This document shows, piece after piece, positions 1 to 9,778 of a stretch of 64,000 nucleotides of DNA (positions are counted from its first letter, which is position 1; every line of letters begins with the position of its first letter). The notes under the pieces were generated by a model that saw nothing but the letters and a program-made list of their open reading frames with translations, was not told where the DNA came from and did not search any database. The stretch is taken from positions 272,896 to 336,895 of the forward strand of contig NW_003314285.1 of assembly GCF_000143415.4 (NCBI RefSeq), read 5' to 3'. The position numbers and the translations under genes were made by a program. Source of the stretch: Selaginella moellendorffii. Its lineage: Eukaryota > Streptophyta > Lycopodiopsida > Selaginellales > Selaginellaceae.

Positions 1-517
1 GCGCCTCTTTCTCAGTTTCTCCGCCGCGCTAGCGTGTGCTTGCCAAGATCTGTGCCGGGAAGGGGGCGGTGGGGCAAATTTCGTGGCAGATCTCTGCGGA
101 ATTCGAGCGGCGCGCCTCGGCTTTTCCATGGCGCAACAATTTCTTCGAGGAAATCCGGATCCACAGGCAAGCTGCTACTGGTCTTCCCTGCATTCTCCAT
201 AGCGCGGTCTGCCCGAGCTCCAACCAGCGCCATCACTGTTGCATCGGGCGGAGTAAAGATTGGCGCCCGCGCGGCCGAAATATTTCTTTTTCCCTCTCTC
301 GATTTCTTGCCTAGCGCGGCGCTCGAGGAAGCAACACAATGCATGCTAGGTCCCAGGCGGCAGCAGCAGCGCACTCCTCTTTCTCGAAGCTGGAAACATC
401 AGGTCTTGTCGCTGCCGGGGAGCCCTTGGCAGGATTTCTCGGCCTCTAGGCACGGCAATTCCAGGTAGCTCTCGCTCTGATCTAGATTTCTGGGTTCCTG
501 GGCCTTGTAGCGCTAGA
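1..517. other. Upstream region of the kinase gene, no gene recognised
   Basis: Open frames exist on both strands here, but none resembles a known protein. They run antisense to, or in front of, the kinase gene and have the composition of GC-rich non-coding DNA. The stretch probably contains the promoter and 5' leader of the kinase at 518. No clear TATA box was found. Confidence 0.5.
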
Positions 518-2279
518 ATGGGGACTCTGGACACGGCCAAGCAGCCAAACTGGGAGCACCAGGGCGACAGCAATAGCAGCACTAGCACTAGCACTAGCAG
601 CAGCATAGACATGAGCGTCAAGACTAGTTTGAGTAGCAGCACAGTCACTGGGGGGAGCAGCAGCACCGATAACAGTGGCAAGATCAGCGATGGCACCAGC
701 AGCGATGTCAAGTGTAGTGGTGGGAAGATCAGTGGTCGAGGAGGAGGAGGAGGAGGGGGCGCTCTCGCTGAGAGCGCCAAGAGCAGCCTTAGCCGGGGAA
801 GCAATAGCAGCGATGTGAGCGACGAGAGTAGCTGTAGCAGCTTTAGCAGCAGCGCCAATAAGCCCCACAAGGCCAACGACAAGAGATGGGAGGCGATCCA
901 GTCGGTGAGAATGCGGGATGGGAGCTTGGGTCTCAGCCACTTCCGGCTCTTGAAGAGGCTCGGGTGTGGAGATATCGGCAGCGTCTACTTGGCAGAGCTG
1001 CGGAGCACAAGCTGCCACTTTGCGATGAAGGTGATGGACAAAGCGTCGCTGGCGAGCCGGAAGAAGCTGCTCAGGGCCCAGACCGAGAAGGAGATCTTAC
1101 AGTCGCTAGATCATCCCTTCCTCCCCACGCTCTACACCCATTTCGAGACGGACAAGTTCTCCTGCCTGGTGATGGAGTTTTGCATGGGTGGTGATCTTCA
1201 CACACTGAGGCAGCGGCAACCGGGCAAGCATTTCACCGAGCAAGCTGCCAAGTGAGTCTTCTTCTCATCCGACTTTTTACTTCATAGTCTTCCTCTTATC
1301 GGACTTTGATTTCATACTCGTAAACTTTTTCAGGTTCTATGCGTCCGAGGTGCTCCTGTCGCTCGAGTACCTCCACATGTTGGGCGTCGTCTACAGAGAT
1401 CTCAAGCCGGAGAATGTGCTCGTGAGAGAGGACGGGCACATCATGCTGTCCGACTTCGACTTGTCACTCCGGTGTGTCGTGAGCCCGACGCTGGTGAAGT
1501 CGTCCATGGATGGAGATAAACGGGGGCCGGCCTACTGCATACAACCGGCGTGCGTGCAGCCATCGTGCATCCAACCGGCATGCGTCGTGCAACCATCGTG
1601 CTTGCTCCCGCGGTTCCTCTCCAAGGCCAAGTCGAAGAAGAGCCGGAAGCCCAGGAACGACGTCGGCAACCAGGTGTCTCCACTCCCGGAGCTGGTCGCA
1701 GAGCCAACAGGAGCAAGGTCCATGTCCTTCGTCGGGACTCACGAGTACCTGGCCCCCGAGATCATCAAGGGCGAAGGCCACGGCAGTGCCGTGGACTGGT
1801 GGACGTTCGGCATCTTCCTCTACGAGCTCCTCCACGGCAAGACGCCGTTCAAAGGCTCGGGCAACCGGGCCACGCTCTTCAACGTGGTCGGCCAGCCGCT
1901 CAAGTTCCCGGAGACGTCCCACGTCAGCTTCGCGGCGAGGGACTTGATCCGCGGGCTGCTCGTCAAGGACCCGCAGCACCGGCTGGCGTCCAAGCGCGGC
2001 GCCACCGAGATCAAGCAGCACCCCTTCTTCGAAGGCGTCAACTGGGCTCTCATACGGTCGACTGTACCGCCGGAGATCCCCAAGCCGTTTGAGCCAGAGC
2101 CGGTGCTTCCGAGCAGGGTAGCACCACCGCCGCCACCTCCGCCGCCGCTGAGCTCTACTACCACGCAACACTCGCTGGAGAAGAGGCCGGTGACTCCGGC
2201 CAGTGCTCCTCCAGCGGTAACTCCTGTTGGTGGCGAGGCAAACGGGTCAGGCTCGTATCTGGACTTCGATTTCTTTTGA
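518..2279 (+). CDS. AGCVIII serine/threonine kinase, D6PK type
   Basis: Two exons, 518-1251 and 1334-2279, joined across a GT-AG intron of 82 bp inside a Lys codon, give 559 residues. Residues 1-140 are Ser/Gly-rich and probably disordered. The kinase domain starts near H141, with a glycine loop GCGDIGSV, catalytic Lys171, YRDLKPEN with Asp267, and DFD at 285 in place of DFG, the hallmark of plant AGCVIII kinases. An insertion of about 80 residues lies between DFD and GTHEYLAPE. It holds repeated QPxC motifs and a basic KSKKSRKP stretch, as in D6 PROTEIN KINASE, where the insertion directs the protein to the plasma membrane. The tail ends in a hydrophobic DFDFF, a likely PDK1-docking motif. 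D6PK kinases phosphorylate PIN auxin exporters; that role here is inferred by family. Confidence 0.93.
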
Positions 2280-2464
2280 GCTTTTGGAGTGGGTAGTGGC
2301 TGAGCGAGCAGCAGCAGCAGCAGTGGCGGCAGTAGCACAGCAAATGTGTGGGTGTGGAGGGACTGGCGGATATCGACACGGGGCAGGACAAAAAGGAGCT
2401 ACAGGGAAGGAAATGCGTTTCTTCTTTCGGTACTTACAAACCTTTCCAGCTATGGAGGACTGGA

Positions 2465-2530
2465 GGACAGTGAGAAGACGAAGAAGAAGGAGAAGAAGAA
2501 GAAGAAAGGAGAAGAAAACGAAAGGGGGAG
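2465..2530. repeat. GA-rich (GAAGAA)n tract
   Basis: This is a purine-rich low-complexity run of AGAAGA/GAAGAA units about 190 bp downstream of the kinase stop codon. It probably lies in the 3' untranslated region or just beyond it. Nearby small open frames reflect the triplet repeat and are not believed. Confidence 0.7.
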
Positions 2531-2810
2531 AAGGAAGAACTTCACTGTCGGGGGATTGGAACAAATTTTCGACAAGCGATCTTCAACAGCAACAAAACAA
2601 AAGCAGCAGCAATTCAGAGGCCGGAGGACTTACCCAACAAGGAAAGCAGGGAAAGAACAAAACGGAGAGGAGAGAAAAACTCGAGATCAACAATTTCTGG
2701 GGAAGAATTGGAATTTGACAGGTGAGGAGAAGTAGTCACTGTAGCTATCCTTTGTGTTCTTTTAATACTAGCCACTCTTGTATTGAAATATTTCTCTTTT
2801 TTCTCTTCCG

Positions 2811-3060
2811 TGATCTTGGCAAGATCTTCTCGCAACTTAAAAGTTCTTAAGTTGTATGCTTTGTAAGTTCTTTGCTAAGTTATCACTTAAGTTCTATGTG
2901 GAATTGTAAGTTTTTCGCCTAACGTGATCTTCGCAAGATCTTCTCGCAAAGTAAAAGCTTTGTAAAGTCTTCGCACTTAAGTTCTATGAATTGTAAGTTC
3001 TTCGCTAACGTGATCTTCGCAAGATCTTCTCGCAAAATAAAAGCTTTGTAAGAAGTTATT
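2811..3060. repeat. Degenerate direct repeats with a GATCTTCGCAAGATC core
   Basis: Three copies of TGATCTTsGCAAGATCTTCTCGCAA begin at 2811, 2925 and 3011, separated by variants of TAAGTTCTATG..TTGTAAGTTCTTCGC. Spacing is 114 then 86 bp. The core is itself an imperfect palindrome (GATCTT / AAGATC). The array lies between the convergent 3' ends of the kinase and the PPR gene. Confidence 0.75.
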
Positions 3061-3069
3061 CGCTCTAAG

Positions 3070-6000
3070 TTACCACTTGTATCCATACTCTGGCTCGTAA
3101 AAATCCTGTTCTTGCAGCTCTTTCTCTTTTTTGTCGTAGAAAAACTCCATCTCCTTCATGGCGTTGGATTTCACGTAGCTTCCCTGGCTCACCAGCGAGT
3201 AGTGAGACGAGGAGGAGCTCTTGTTCTTCAGAGCTCGCTGCCTCAGCTGGTAGTAATCGTCACGCTCGCCTTCCCAGCAATCGAGCTCCACCTTCGTCTT
3301 GCGTGGAACTATTCGATCGTCGTCACTGCGCGAGGGCCGAGCTTGCTGCTCTGGCTGATCCCAGCTCTCCTCCTCTCGCCACAGCTCGTCGTAGTCCTGT
3401 GCTCGATGATCGTCGCTACGTGTTTCCTGGCTTGGAGGATCATAAGAGTAGCGAGCTTCTCGGTGGAGCTGGCCTTGCGATCGCTGGTAGTCTCCAAAGA
3501 TCTCACGCCGCTGGACATAGCCGTCCTCCACAAAGCCATTCCGATCGTCCGGCGGGAACTCCACGTCCGGCCACTCGCTGCTACTACTCTTCGTCCTCGA
3601 CCACCTTGTTTCATCGCCACCTTGCCTCATCGATCGTCGACTGGAAGAAGAAGAAGAAGCGAGCTCCTCCATCTTGGATGAAAGTTGATCCAAACTCTTC
3701 TCGACTTCCCGACTTCTCTGGTTTGTCACTTGGATTCTTCCAGGCACGACCATCTTTTCTTCTTGACGAGCTCCTGTTGCATATGAGAGTTGCTCCATAT
3801 GGGATGAAAGTTGATCCAAACTCTTCTCGAGTTGGATCTTTTCTCTCTGGCCTTGCGAATCTCTGGACTGGTTTTCTTGCCAAACTTCGTGCTGGCTTTT
3901 GCTCGTTCCTTGTTCTTCTTCCCGGGCTCTCCATCGCTCATCTTCCGGAGCTCCGCGTTGGTGTTCCTGGTTTGTCACTTGGATTCCTCCGGGCTCGACT
4001 CTACTTGCGACCATCCTTTCTTCTTCACGAGCTCCTGTTGCTTCCACCTTTGCATTCCCGGCCTCGGCATGTAAGACTCTACTTGCGACCATCTTCTCTT
4101 CTTGACGAGCTGCTATTGCTTCTTCCACCTTTGCATTCCCGGCCTCTGCGTTTAAGTTGGAGAGGATGAGATATGGAGAGCCACACCCCGGATCCAGCTC
4201 ACTGTTCTTCTTTGCCGCTCGGTCTGCTCGCTCCTTATCGTTGTGCGTCTTGCAAGCCGAGAGCAGCGTCCTCCAGGCCCCAGCAACAGGCTGGAATGGC
4301 ATGGTTTCAATTAGCTCCTCGGCCCTGTCCAGCTGCCCGGCTCGTCCCAGCAAGTCGATCAAGCACAAGTAGTGGTCCAGCTCTGGTACCACCTTGTAGT
4401 CCTCGAGCATCATCAAAAAGTACCACCGCGACTCCTCCACGAAGCCGAGGTGGCTACACGCCGAGAACAAGTGGAGGAACGGCACGGCCCCGGGGCTCAG
4501 GCCATTCGCCAGCATCTCCCGGAAGAGCTCCACGGCCTTCACGTCGAGATCGTTGCGCACGTATCCAGCGATCATCGCAGTCCACGCGACTTCGTCCTTG
4601 AAAATCATCTCCCGGAACAAGATCTCGGCGGTTTCCAGGCCTCCGCAGCTGGCGTACATGTCGAGCAGCGCGGTCGTGAGCACTGCATCGTCTTCCAGGC
4701 CACCGCTCTCCAGAAGTTCCTGGTGGAGGAGCTTGCCTTGCACTGGAGCTGGAATGCTCGAACACGCTGTGAGAGCGCTCGCGTAAGTCGATCTGTCCGC
4801 GTAGTAGCCTTCCAGATCCATGAGTCCAAACAGCCGCAGCGCCTCCCTTCCAAAACCCGACTTTGCGTATCCCAGGATCATCCAGTTCCAGCTCGCCCAG
4901 TTCTTCTCGCTCATCCTCTCAAACATCTCCCTCGCCTCGTCCAGCCTTCCAGCGTTGATGAGAGCTCCCAGCATGGTGTTGTGCGAGACGACGTTCTTGA
5001 TCGGCATGGCCGCGAAGAGCCCCTGAGCATCGCCAAACTTCCCAGCGTTGGCGTACGCGGTGGTCATCGCCGTCCAAGTTACCACGTCCCGGTCGGGCAT
5101 CCGATCGAAAACCACCTGAGCCTGATGAAGGTTCCCACACTTTGCGTACATGTCCACCAGCGCGGTGCCGATAGTCACGTCCACCTCCAGGCCATTCTCC
5201 ACGAACAGCTCGTGGAAAGCTCTCGCCACCTTGAAGTTCTTGTACTCGGCACAGGCGTGGAGAACCGTCAAGGACGTAACTCTGTTCGGCTGGAGTCCCT
5301 CGAGAGCCATTTGGTAGTAGTAGCGTATCGCCTCCTTCCCCTGCCCGGCCTGGGAGTGAGCCGTGACCATGGCCGTCCAAGTAACTCGGTCCCGGAAAGG
5401 CATCTCCTCGAACAAGCTCTTGGTCTCCTTGAGCATGCCTTTGGACGCGAAGGCCGAGAGCATGGTGTTCCAAGTCACGGGATCCTTGTTTTCCATCTTG
5501 TCAAAGAGCTGCTTTGCGTCCTCCACATTGCCGCTGCGAGAGAGAGCTTGAAGCATCCCCGTCCAGGAGACGACGTTCTTGATCGGCATGCTCTCGAACA
5601 AATTCTTTGCCTCGTCCAGCATCCCCCGGTGAGCGTAGGCCGCGATCATGCTGTTCCACGAGACCACGCTCTTGTCTGGATTCGCGTCGAAGATCTGCCG
5701 AGCGCCTTGCACGAATCCGTTCTGGATGAACGCCGCTTGCATGATGTTCCACGAGAAGACGTTCTTCTCGTCCAGCATGTTGAAGACGCTGCGAGCCTCC
5801 TCGATCTTGCCGCAGTTTCCATACATCTGGATCAAGAGGTTGCCGAGGTAAGTGTGTCGATCGTAGAAGCCTTCGGCGAGTCGAGCGTGGATCTTCCTCC
5901 CTTCGGCCAAGTTCCTCGTCCTGGCACACTCTCGCAGCGCGTCTCCGAGCTCGAAAGTGTCGACGCACGCAGGCTGGCTGTAGAAGAGCTCGCGGCGGTG

Positions 6001-7179
6001 CTTGAGGCTCTCCACAGCTTTCATCTCTTCGAGCTTTTCTTTGCTTGCTGGATCGATGCTTCTGTACTCGCCACCACCGTCACGCTGCTCCAGACGACCT
6101 CTCGCGTTTGAGAGCTCTCGCCGGTAGCTGTCTCGTCGATCGCGCCCCCATGCCTTCCAGTCGTCCTCCTCGAGCTTAAACTCCTGCTTAACTCCCTCCC
6201 ACTTTCGCCACCTTCTCTCGCTCTTTAGCTCGTCCTTGAATCTCTTGTTGGCTTCCGAGAGCTCCTCGAGCTTGTCACGAGCAGCCTTGTCGCGGTCAGT
6301 CACTGCTTCCTTTTGGAGCCTCTGCACGGCAGTCTCATCGCCAGGAGGTTTTTCCGAGTCGGCAGTTTTTCCATCCCGCGGGTTCGATCTTCTCTCGGCA
6401 CCCTTCTTCATGTTGATTCTCTCCACGGCATTCGTCACCGAGCTTCTTCTATTCCTCTTCTCTTCGAGCTTTCTCGAGCTCTCCTTCTCTTCCATCCTGT
6501 CGTTAAGTTTCTTCTGGAAATCCCGCCTACTGTGCTTCGAAGGAAACTCCTTTCTAGCATCTGCCAACTTCTTCTCGTGTACCTCGGACGAATTCACCTT
6601 TCCATCCGACTTCTCATCCGTCCTTCTCGAACCCCGACCACTTTCCTTGCTTGAAACGACCTTCATAGCATCAGAAACTTCTTTCTTGTCCAGGCCTTTC
6701 TTCTCGTCAGCAATGCTTCGTTTCTCCTCGCTAAGTTTGAAGCACTTGTACTCGCCAAGAATCGATACCGAGCTTTTCTTCTTCTCTCCAACCACAGCCT
6801 TCTTCTCGCTAAGAACTGGCTCCAAGCTTTTCTTCTCGCCAAGAGCACGTCCCAAGTTTTTCTTCTTATCATCCACTGGACATTCCTTCTCCTTGTCAAC
6901 AACAAGCACAGGCTTCTTCCTATAATCAATCGCCTTCGCTGTTTCTCCTTGCTTCCTCGCGGCACCAGGCTTGGACCTCTCTTCCTTGCTTGGCGATGGC
7001 AATGCAGCAGCCCTGGCAGAAGCATCACTCTGCGCCTTCGCTTTGCCGATCGCCTTACCTCCATCATTCGCGAGATGCGCGCTGAGCGAATCCCACGACG
7101 TCCTCACGATCAAATGCAGGCACTCGCGACGCCTCCCAGCAGCGGCGCAGCGAAGCCCCCGCCCGGCGCTCAGTGCCAT
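3070..7179 (-). CDS. PPR protein with long charged N- and C-terminal extensions
   Basis: One uninterrupted frame of 1369 codons. Residues 1 to about 30 are Arg/Ala-rich and could be an organelle presequence. Residues 40-390 are Lys/Glu-rich and probably coiled or disordered. PPR motifs of about 31-36 residues run from about 405 to about 1010, with repeated ..VVSWNSMI and ..VFDxMPDRDVVTWTAM signatures typical of the PLS subfamily. The usual E motif (LSN..AEAG) starts at 4150 but is tandemly duplicated, and then runs into about 350 residues of Gln/Glu/Ser/Arg-rich sequence. No DYW deaminase domain is visible. Family members bind organelle RNA and often specify C-to-U editing sites; the target here is unknown. 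The large open frame on the opposite strand is only a shadow. Confidence 0.88.
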   Translation of the reverse strand: MALSAGRGLRCAAAGRRRECLHLIVRTSWDSLSAHLANDGGKAIGKAKAQSDASARAAALPSPSKEERSKPGAARKQGETAKAIDYRKKPVLVVDKEKECPVDDKKKNLGRALGEKKSLEPVLSEKKAVVGEKKKSSVSILGEYKCFKLSEEKRSIADEKKGLDKKEVSDAMKVVSSKESGRGSRRTDEKSDGKVNSSEVHEKKLADARKEFPSKHSRRDFQKKLNDRMEEKESSRKLEEKRNRRSSVTNAVERINMKKGAERRSNPRDGKTADSEKPPGDETAVQRLQKEAVTDRDKAARDKLEELSEANKRFKDELKSERRWRKWEGVKQEFKLEEDDWKAWGRDRRDSYRRELSNARGRLEQRDGGGEYRSIDPASKEKLEEMKAVESLKHRRELFYSQPACVDTFELGDALRECARTRNLAEGRKIHARLAEGFYDRHTYLGNLLIQMYGNCGKIEEARSVFNMLDEKNVFSWNIMQAAFIQNGFVQGARQIFDANPDKSVVSWNSMIAAYAHRGMLDEAKNLFESMPIKNVVSWTGMLQALSRSGNVEDAKQLFDKMENKDPVTWNTMLSAFASKGMLKETKSLFEEMPFRDRVTWTAMVTAHSQAGQGKEAIRYYYQMALEGLQPNRVTSLTVLHACAEYKNFKVARAFHELFVENGLEVDVTIGTALVDMYAKCGNLHQAQVVFDRMPDRDVVTWTAMTTAYANAGKFGDAQGLFAAMPIKNVVSHNTMLGALINAGRLDEAREMFERMSEKNWASWNWMILGYAKSGFGREALRLFGLMDLEGYYADRSTYASALTACSSIPAPVQGKLLHQELLESGGLEDDAVLTTALLDMYASCGGLETAEILFREMIFKDEVAWTAMIAGYVRNDLDVKAVELFREMLANGLSPGAVPFLHLFSACSHLGFVEESRWYFLMMLEDYKVVPELDHYLCLIDLLGRAGQLDRAEELIETMPFQPVAGAWRTLLSACKTHNDKERADRAAKKNSELDPGCGSPYLILSNLNAEAGNAKVEEAIAARQEEKMVASRVLHAEAGNAKVEATGAREEERMVASRVEPGGIQVTNQEHQRGAPEDERWRAREEEQGTSKSQHEVWQENQSRDSQGQREKIQLEKSLDQLSSHMEQLSYATGARQEEKMVVPGRIQVTNQRSREVEKSLDQLSSKMEELASSSSSSRRSMRQGGDETRWSRTKSSSSEWPDVEFPPDDRNGFVEDGYVQRREIFGDYQRSQGQLHREARYSYDPPSQETRSDDHRAQDYDELWREEESWDQPEQQARPSRSDDDRIVPRKTKVELDCWEGERDDYYQLRQRALKNKSSSSSHYSLVSQGSYVKSNAMKEMEFFYDKKEKELQEQDFYEPEYGYKW

Positions 7180-7360
7180 GGGCGAGGGCTAGGGTTTAAG
7201 AGCTAGGGCTTTGACTATGTTTAACTAATGTCGTCAACGGTAAAATTAATTGACTCTTTTTGACTTACCAGTCAAAAAGGCGCTTGCGCTACCGTGTTGA
7301 ACGGGGAGCACGAGCGACCTTTTCCTTGAAATCCATGAGAATTCATCCCATTGCACTCCA
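7180..7360. promoter_or_regulatory. Short divergent promoter with clustered W-boxes
   Basis: Only 181 bp separate the divergent PPR and lectin starts. The core TTGACT occurs at 7211-7216, 7250-7255 and 7260-7265, and in reverse at 7270-7275. The last two sit in a perfect 10-bp inverted repeat (7256-7265 and 7270-7279, 4-nt loop). TTGAC[C/T] is the known binding core of WRKY factors, so WRKY control of one or both genes is plausible. This is inferred from motif content only. Confidence 0.55.
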
Positions 7361-8437
7361 TTGGGGATTGTCATGGCTGGCCATGGATCATCGAGTCTCC
7401 TCGTTTTCCTCCTCTTCTTGCTCCATCTTCTTCTTGTCTCATCCTTTCGATTCTCCTTCTCGCCCCCTTTCACGAAGAATGACAGGATCCTGGTGGGAGG
7501 CAACGCAACCAAGACGGGGTCTTGCTTGCGCCTGACTTCCAGATCGCGATTCGAGACCGGGCGAGCAATCTACGCGGAGAGAATCAGGCTCGTCGATAGC
7601 AGCTCCAACACTGTTTCATCCTTCAGCACCAACTTCATTTTCCGGATTCGCCAGGGCCTGATCTCCGCCGATGGCCTCGCGTTCTTTCTCACCTCCTCCA
7701 CCGAGGACCCGCGAGTTCCACCGGAGGAGAGCTCTGGCCGCCAATTGGGCTTGATATCGGCGAACAGAGATGGATATCCGAGCAACCAGATGGTGGCGGT
7801 GGAGTTCGACACATACCCAAACGTGAACGAGACGCAAGACCAGCACGTCGGCATCGACATAAACAGCGTGAGGAACTCGTACCGGGTGGCGAATCTCTCG
7901 TCCAGCGGGCTTCAATTCACCAACATGACTCTCATGTCCGCCTGGATCGACTACAGCAGCAACAGCAGCGTTTTGGAGGTGAGATTGGGCTACTTTTACG
8001 AGCCAAGGCCCGAGGAGCCGATGGTTTCAGGCGTGGTGAGACTGAACGATTTCTTGGGTGATCGCGTTTGGGTTGGATTCTCGGCCGCAACGGGTGCTTT
8101 CGCCGATGGCTATGAAGTTCTTGCATGGGAGTTTGCTGCTGGAGGTTTCAATCCAGAGATCTCGCCACCTTTGCTCTCCCCGTCACCGTCACCATCACAG
8201 TCACCACCGTCACCTTTACCCGCGTCTCCTGACTCGTTGGAGCCACCGTCACCTTTACCCGCCTCTCCTGACTCGTTGGAGCCACCGTCACCACTTTCAC
8301 CCCCACCTTCATCGCCACCGTCACCACCAGCACCAGCACCAACACAAAGCTCTCCTTCCACCACTCCATCTTCATCACAACTTAGAAAGCCGTGGCCATG
8401 CGCTTTGATGCTCTTATTTGCGCTAGCTCTAGTATAA
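7361..8437 (+). CDS. Legume-lectin domain protein with proline-rich stalk, probably GPI-anchored
   Basis: 358 codons without introns. Met1 or Met5 (MAGHGSS) precedes a strong signal peptide (LLVFLLFLLHLLLVSS). Residues about 30-265 form a legume-type lectin domain, with ADGLAFFL, MVAVEFDTYPN and VWVGFSAATG matching the conserved carbohydrate/metal-binding core. This is followed by a Pro/Ser stalk with a duplicated 13-residue unit, then a hydrophobic C-terminal end with no charged tail, as in GPI-anchor signals. There is no kinase domain, so it is not an L-type lectin receptor kinase although it resembles the ectodomain of one. AATAAA at 8458-8463 is a likely poly(A) signal, 45 bp before the convergent oxygenase gene ends. 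An apoplastic or plasma-membrane location is inferred. Confidence 0.85.
   Translation: MGIVMAGHGSSSLLVFLLFLLHLLLVSSFRFSFSPPFTKNDRILVGGNATKTGSCLRLTSRSRFETGRAIYAERIRLVDSSSNTVSSFSTNFIFRIRQGLISADGLAFFLTSSTEDPRVPPEESSGRQLGLISANRDGYPSNQMVAVEFDTYPNVNETQDQHVGIDINSVRNSYRVANLSSSGLQFTNMTLMSAWIDYSSNSSVLEVRLGYFYEPRPEEPMVSGVVRLNDFLGDRVWVGFSAATGAFADGYEVLAWEFAAGGFNPEISPPLLSPSPSPSQSPPSPLPASPDSLEPPSPLPASPDSLEPPSPLSPPPSSPPSPPAPAPTQSSPSTTPSSSQLRKPWPCALMLLFALALV
8204..8300 (+). repeat. 39-bp tandem repeat coding for the lectin stalk
   Basis: A 39-bp unit coding for LPASPDSLEPPSP occurs twice in near-identical form, offset 8211 to 8250, with the start of a third at 8281. The frame is kept, so repeat number changes would lengthen or shorten the stalk without disrupting the protein. 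Confidence 0.85.
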
Positions 8438-8507
8438 CCTGAGCATGGCTATTATAAAATAAAGAATCGATCTTTTTTATGCTATAGCGTTCTTATTCAA
8501 CTTCCCA

Positions 8508-9778
8508 TTATAAGATCTTGTAAGAGTCGAGGCATCTCTTGCCTTGCAGCTTGTGCTTGAAAAAATCGGCCAAGTAATCCTGGAAAGTTACCTCCTTGTA
8601 GGCCGGGGGGTGCTCCTCGTCCAGTAGCTCCGGAATGGGACGAATTCGCGCTCCTCTCGACGGCTGATAGAACGTAGGAATCGAGATGCGAAGCTTGTCG
8701 CTGCTGACTTTGGCACGGTGTTCCACGCTCTTGAATCGCCCGTTGCTCAAAATCTGTAAGGCATCGTCCACCAAAGTTCCAAAAGAGAAAATGCCGAAAG
8801 AATGGTACCTGGAGCTGGTCGCCAAGGTTGACGACGAAGGCATCCTTCACTGGTTTGATCGAGTACCAGTGCCCGTCCTTGCGAACTTCCAGGCCCTCCA
8901 CCTCGTTTTGCAGGAGCACAGTGATGCCTCCCACGTCCGAGTGCTCGCCAATCCCGATCGTAAGCTCTGGATTCGGACAAGGTGGATAATAGTTGCAAAA
9001 CATCTCTTGCAGCCTCTCGCTGCCAAAAACACTGCCCAGGTATCTCCGCTCCAAGCCAAGGCTCTCGGAGAGAACTTCCAGGAGTTTGTCCGCCAGGCCC
9101 TTGACTCCTCTACAGTAATCCGATGCGACCCTCCTGGTTAAGAAACAAAAGAAAATTGTGCGTGGTATCTTTTAGTGTTCTAGTGGCTTACGCGAAATAA
9201 AAAATGATACCTGTATGAAGCTGGCTTTGTTGGCCAGGACTGCATAGACTCCTCCAGTGGAAGGCAAGGATGCCGTAAATAATCCTTCCACTCGAGCGAA
9301 GTTTCTTGCGATGGATTGTGGCTGGTGCCAAATCGCGTCCTCTTAAACAAGTCCGCCGAGAAAATCTCCATGCGATCTTCCACAGGCATGGCGAAGAACT
9401 CCTTCGCGACCTCCACCATTTCGTGGATTGTGGCAGCCTCGACTCCGTGATTGATCACCTAGAAATCCATGGAAATATTTCGTGAAAGATCTCGTGATGA
9501 GATACTACCTGGAAGAAACCCCACTCCTCCGATGCCCTCGCCACCGCCTCGACGATTCGGCCGCGATCGCTCCCATCCAGCTCCCGGAGATCGACGATCG
9601 GAACCTCGCCCCCGGGCGGCAATACAGACGATTGGACGCGCATCCGGCTGTCCGATCGGATGTAGAACCTTGGAAGCTCGCGAATGCCGCTGTCGACGAG
9701 ATCCTTGACGCCGCGCAGCGATTCCTTGAACGAAGAAAAGTCCTCCGGAGTGAAGAGATTGGCCGCGGTAGCCGCCAT
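8508..9778 (-). CDS. 2-oxoglutarate/Fe(II)-dependent dioxygenase, F6'H-like
   Basis: Four exons, 9509-9778, 9211-9458, 8809-9133 and 8508-8753, give 362 residues; introns are 50, 77 and 55 bp. The start chosen (MAATAANL) fits the family; an upstream in-frame Met would add an unlikely extension. Iron ligands are H237 and D239 (GEHSDVGG) and H293 (SVEHR), and R303/S305 (RISIP) should bind 2-oxoglutarate. The stretches RFGTS..LEWKDYL and a C-terminal GK..LD..KI resemble feruloyl-CoA 6'-hydroxylase and related DOXC-class enzymes of phenylpropanoid metabolism. The exact substrate cannot be read from sequence. Enzymes of this class are normally cytosolic. Confidence 0.9.

Noticed and set aside
346-1018. 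178-codon minus-strand frames opposite the kinase N-terminus
   Set aside because: The Ser/Gly-rich coding strand gives Ala/Leu-rich antisense frames. No homology, and they overlap a convincing kinase exon.
4372-6111. 579-codon open frame on the plus strand inside the PPR gene
   Set aside because: It is an antisense shadow of the PPR repeats. Its peptide is rich in Val/His/Glu with no known domain, and the minus-strand frame is longer and has clear PPR motifs.
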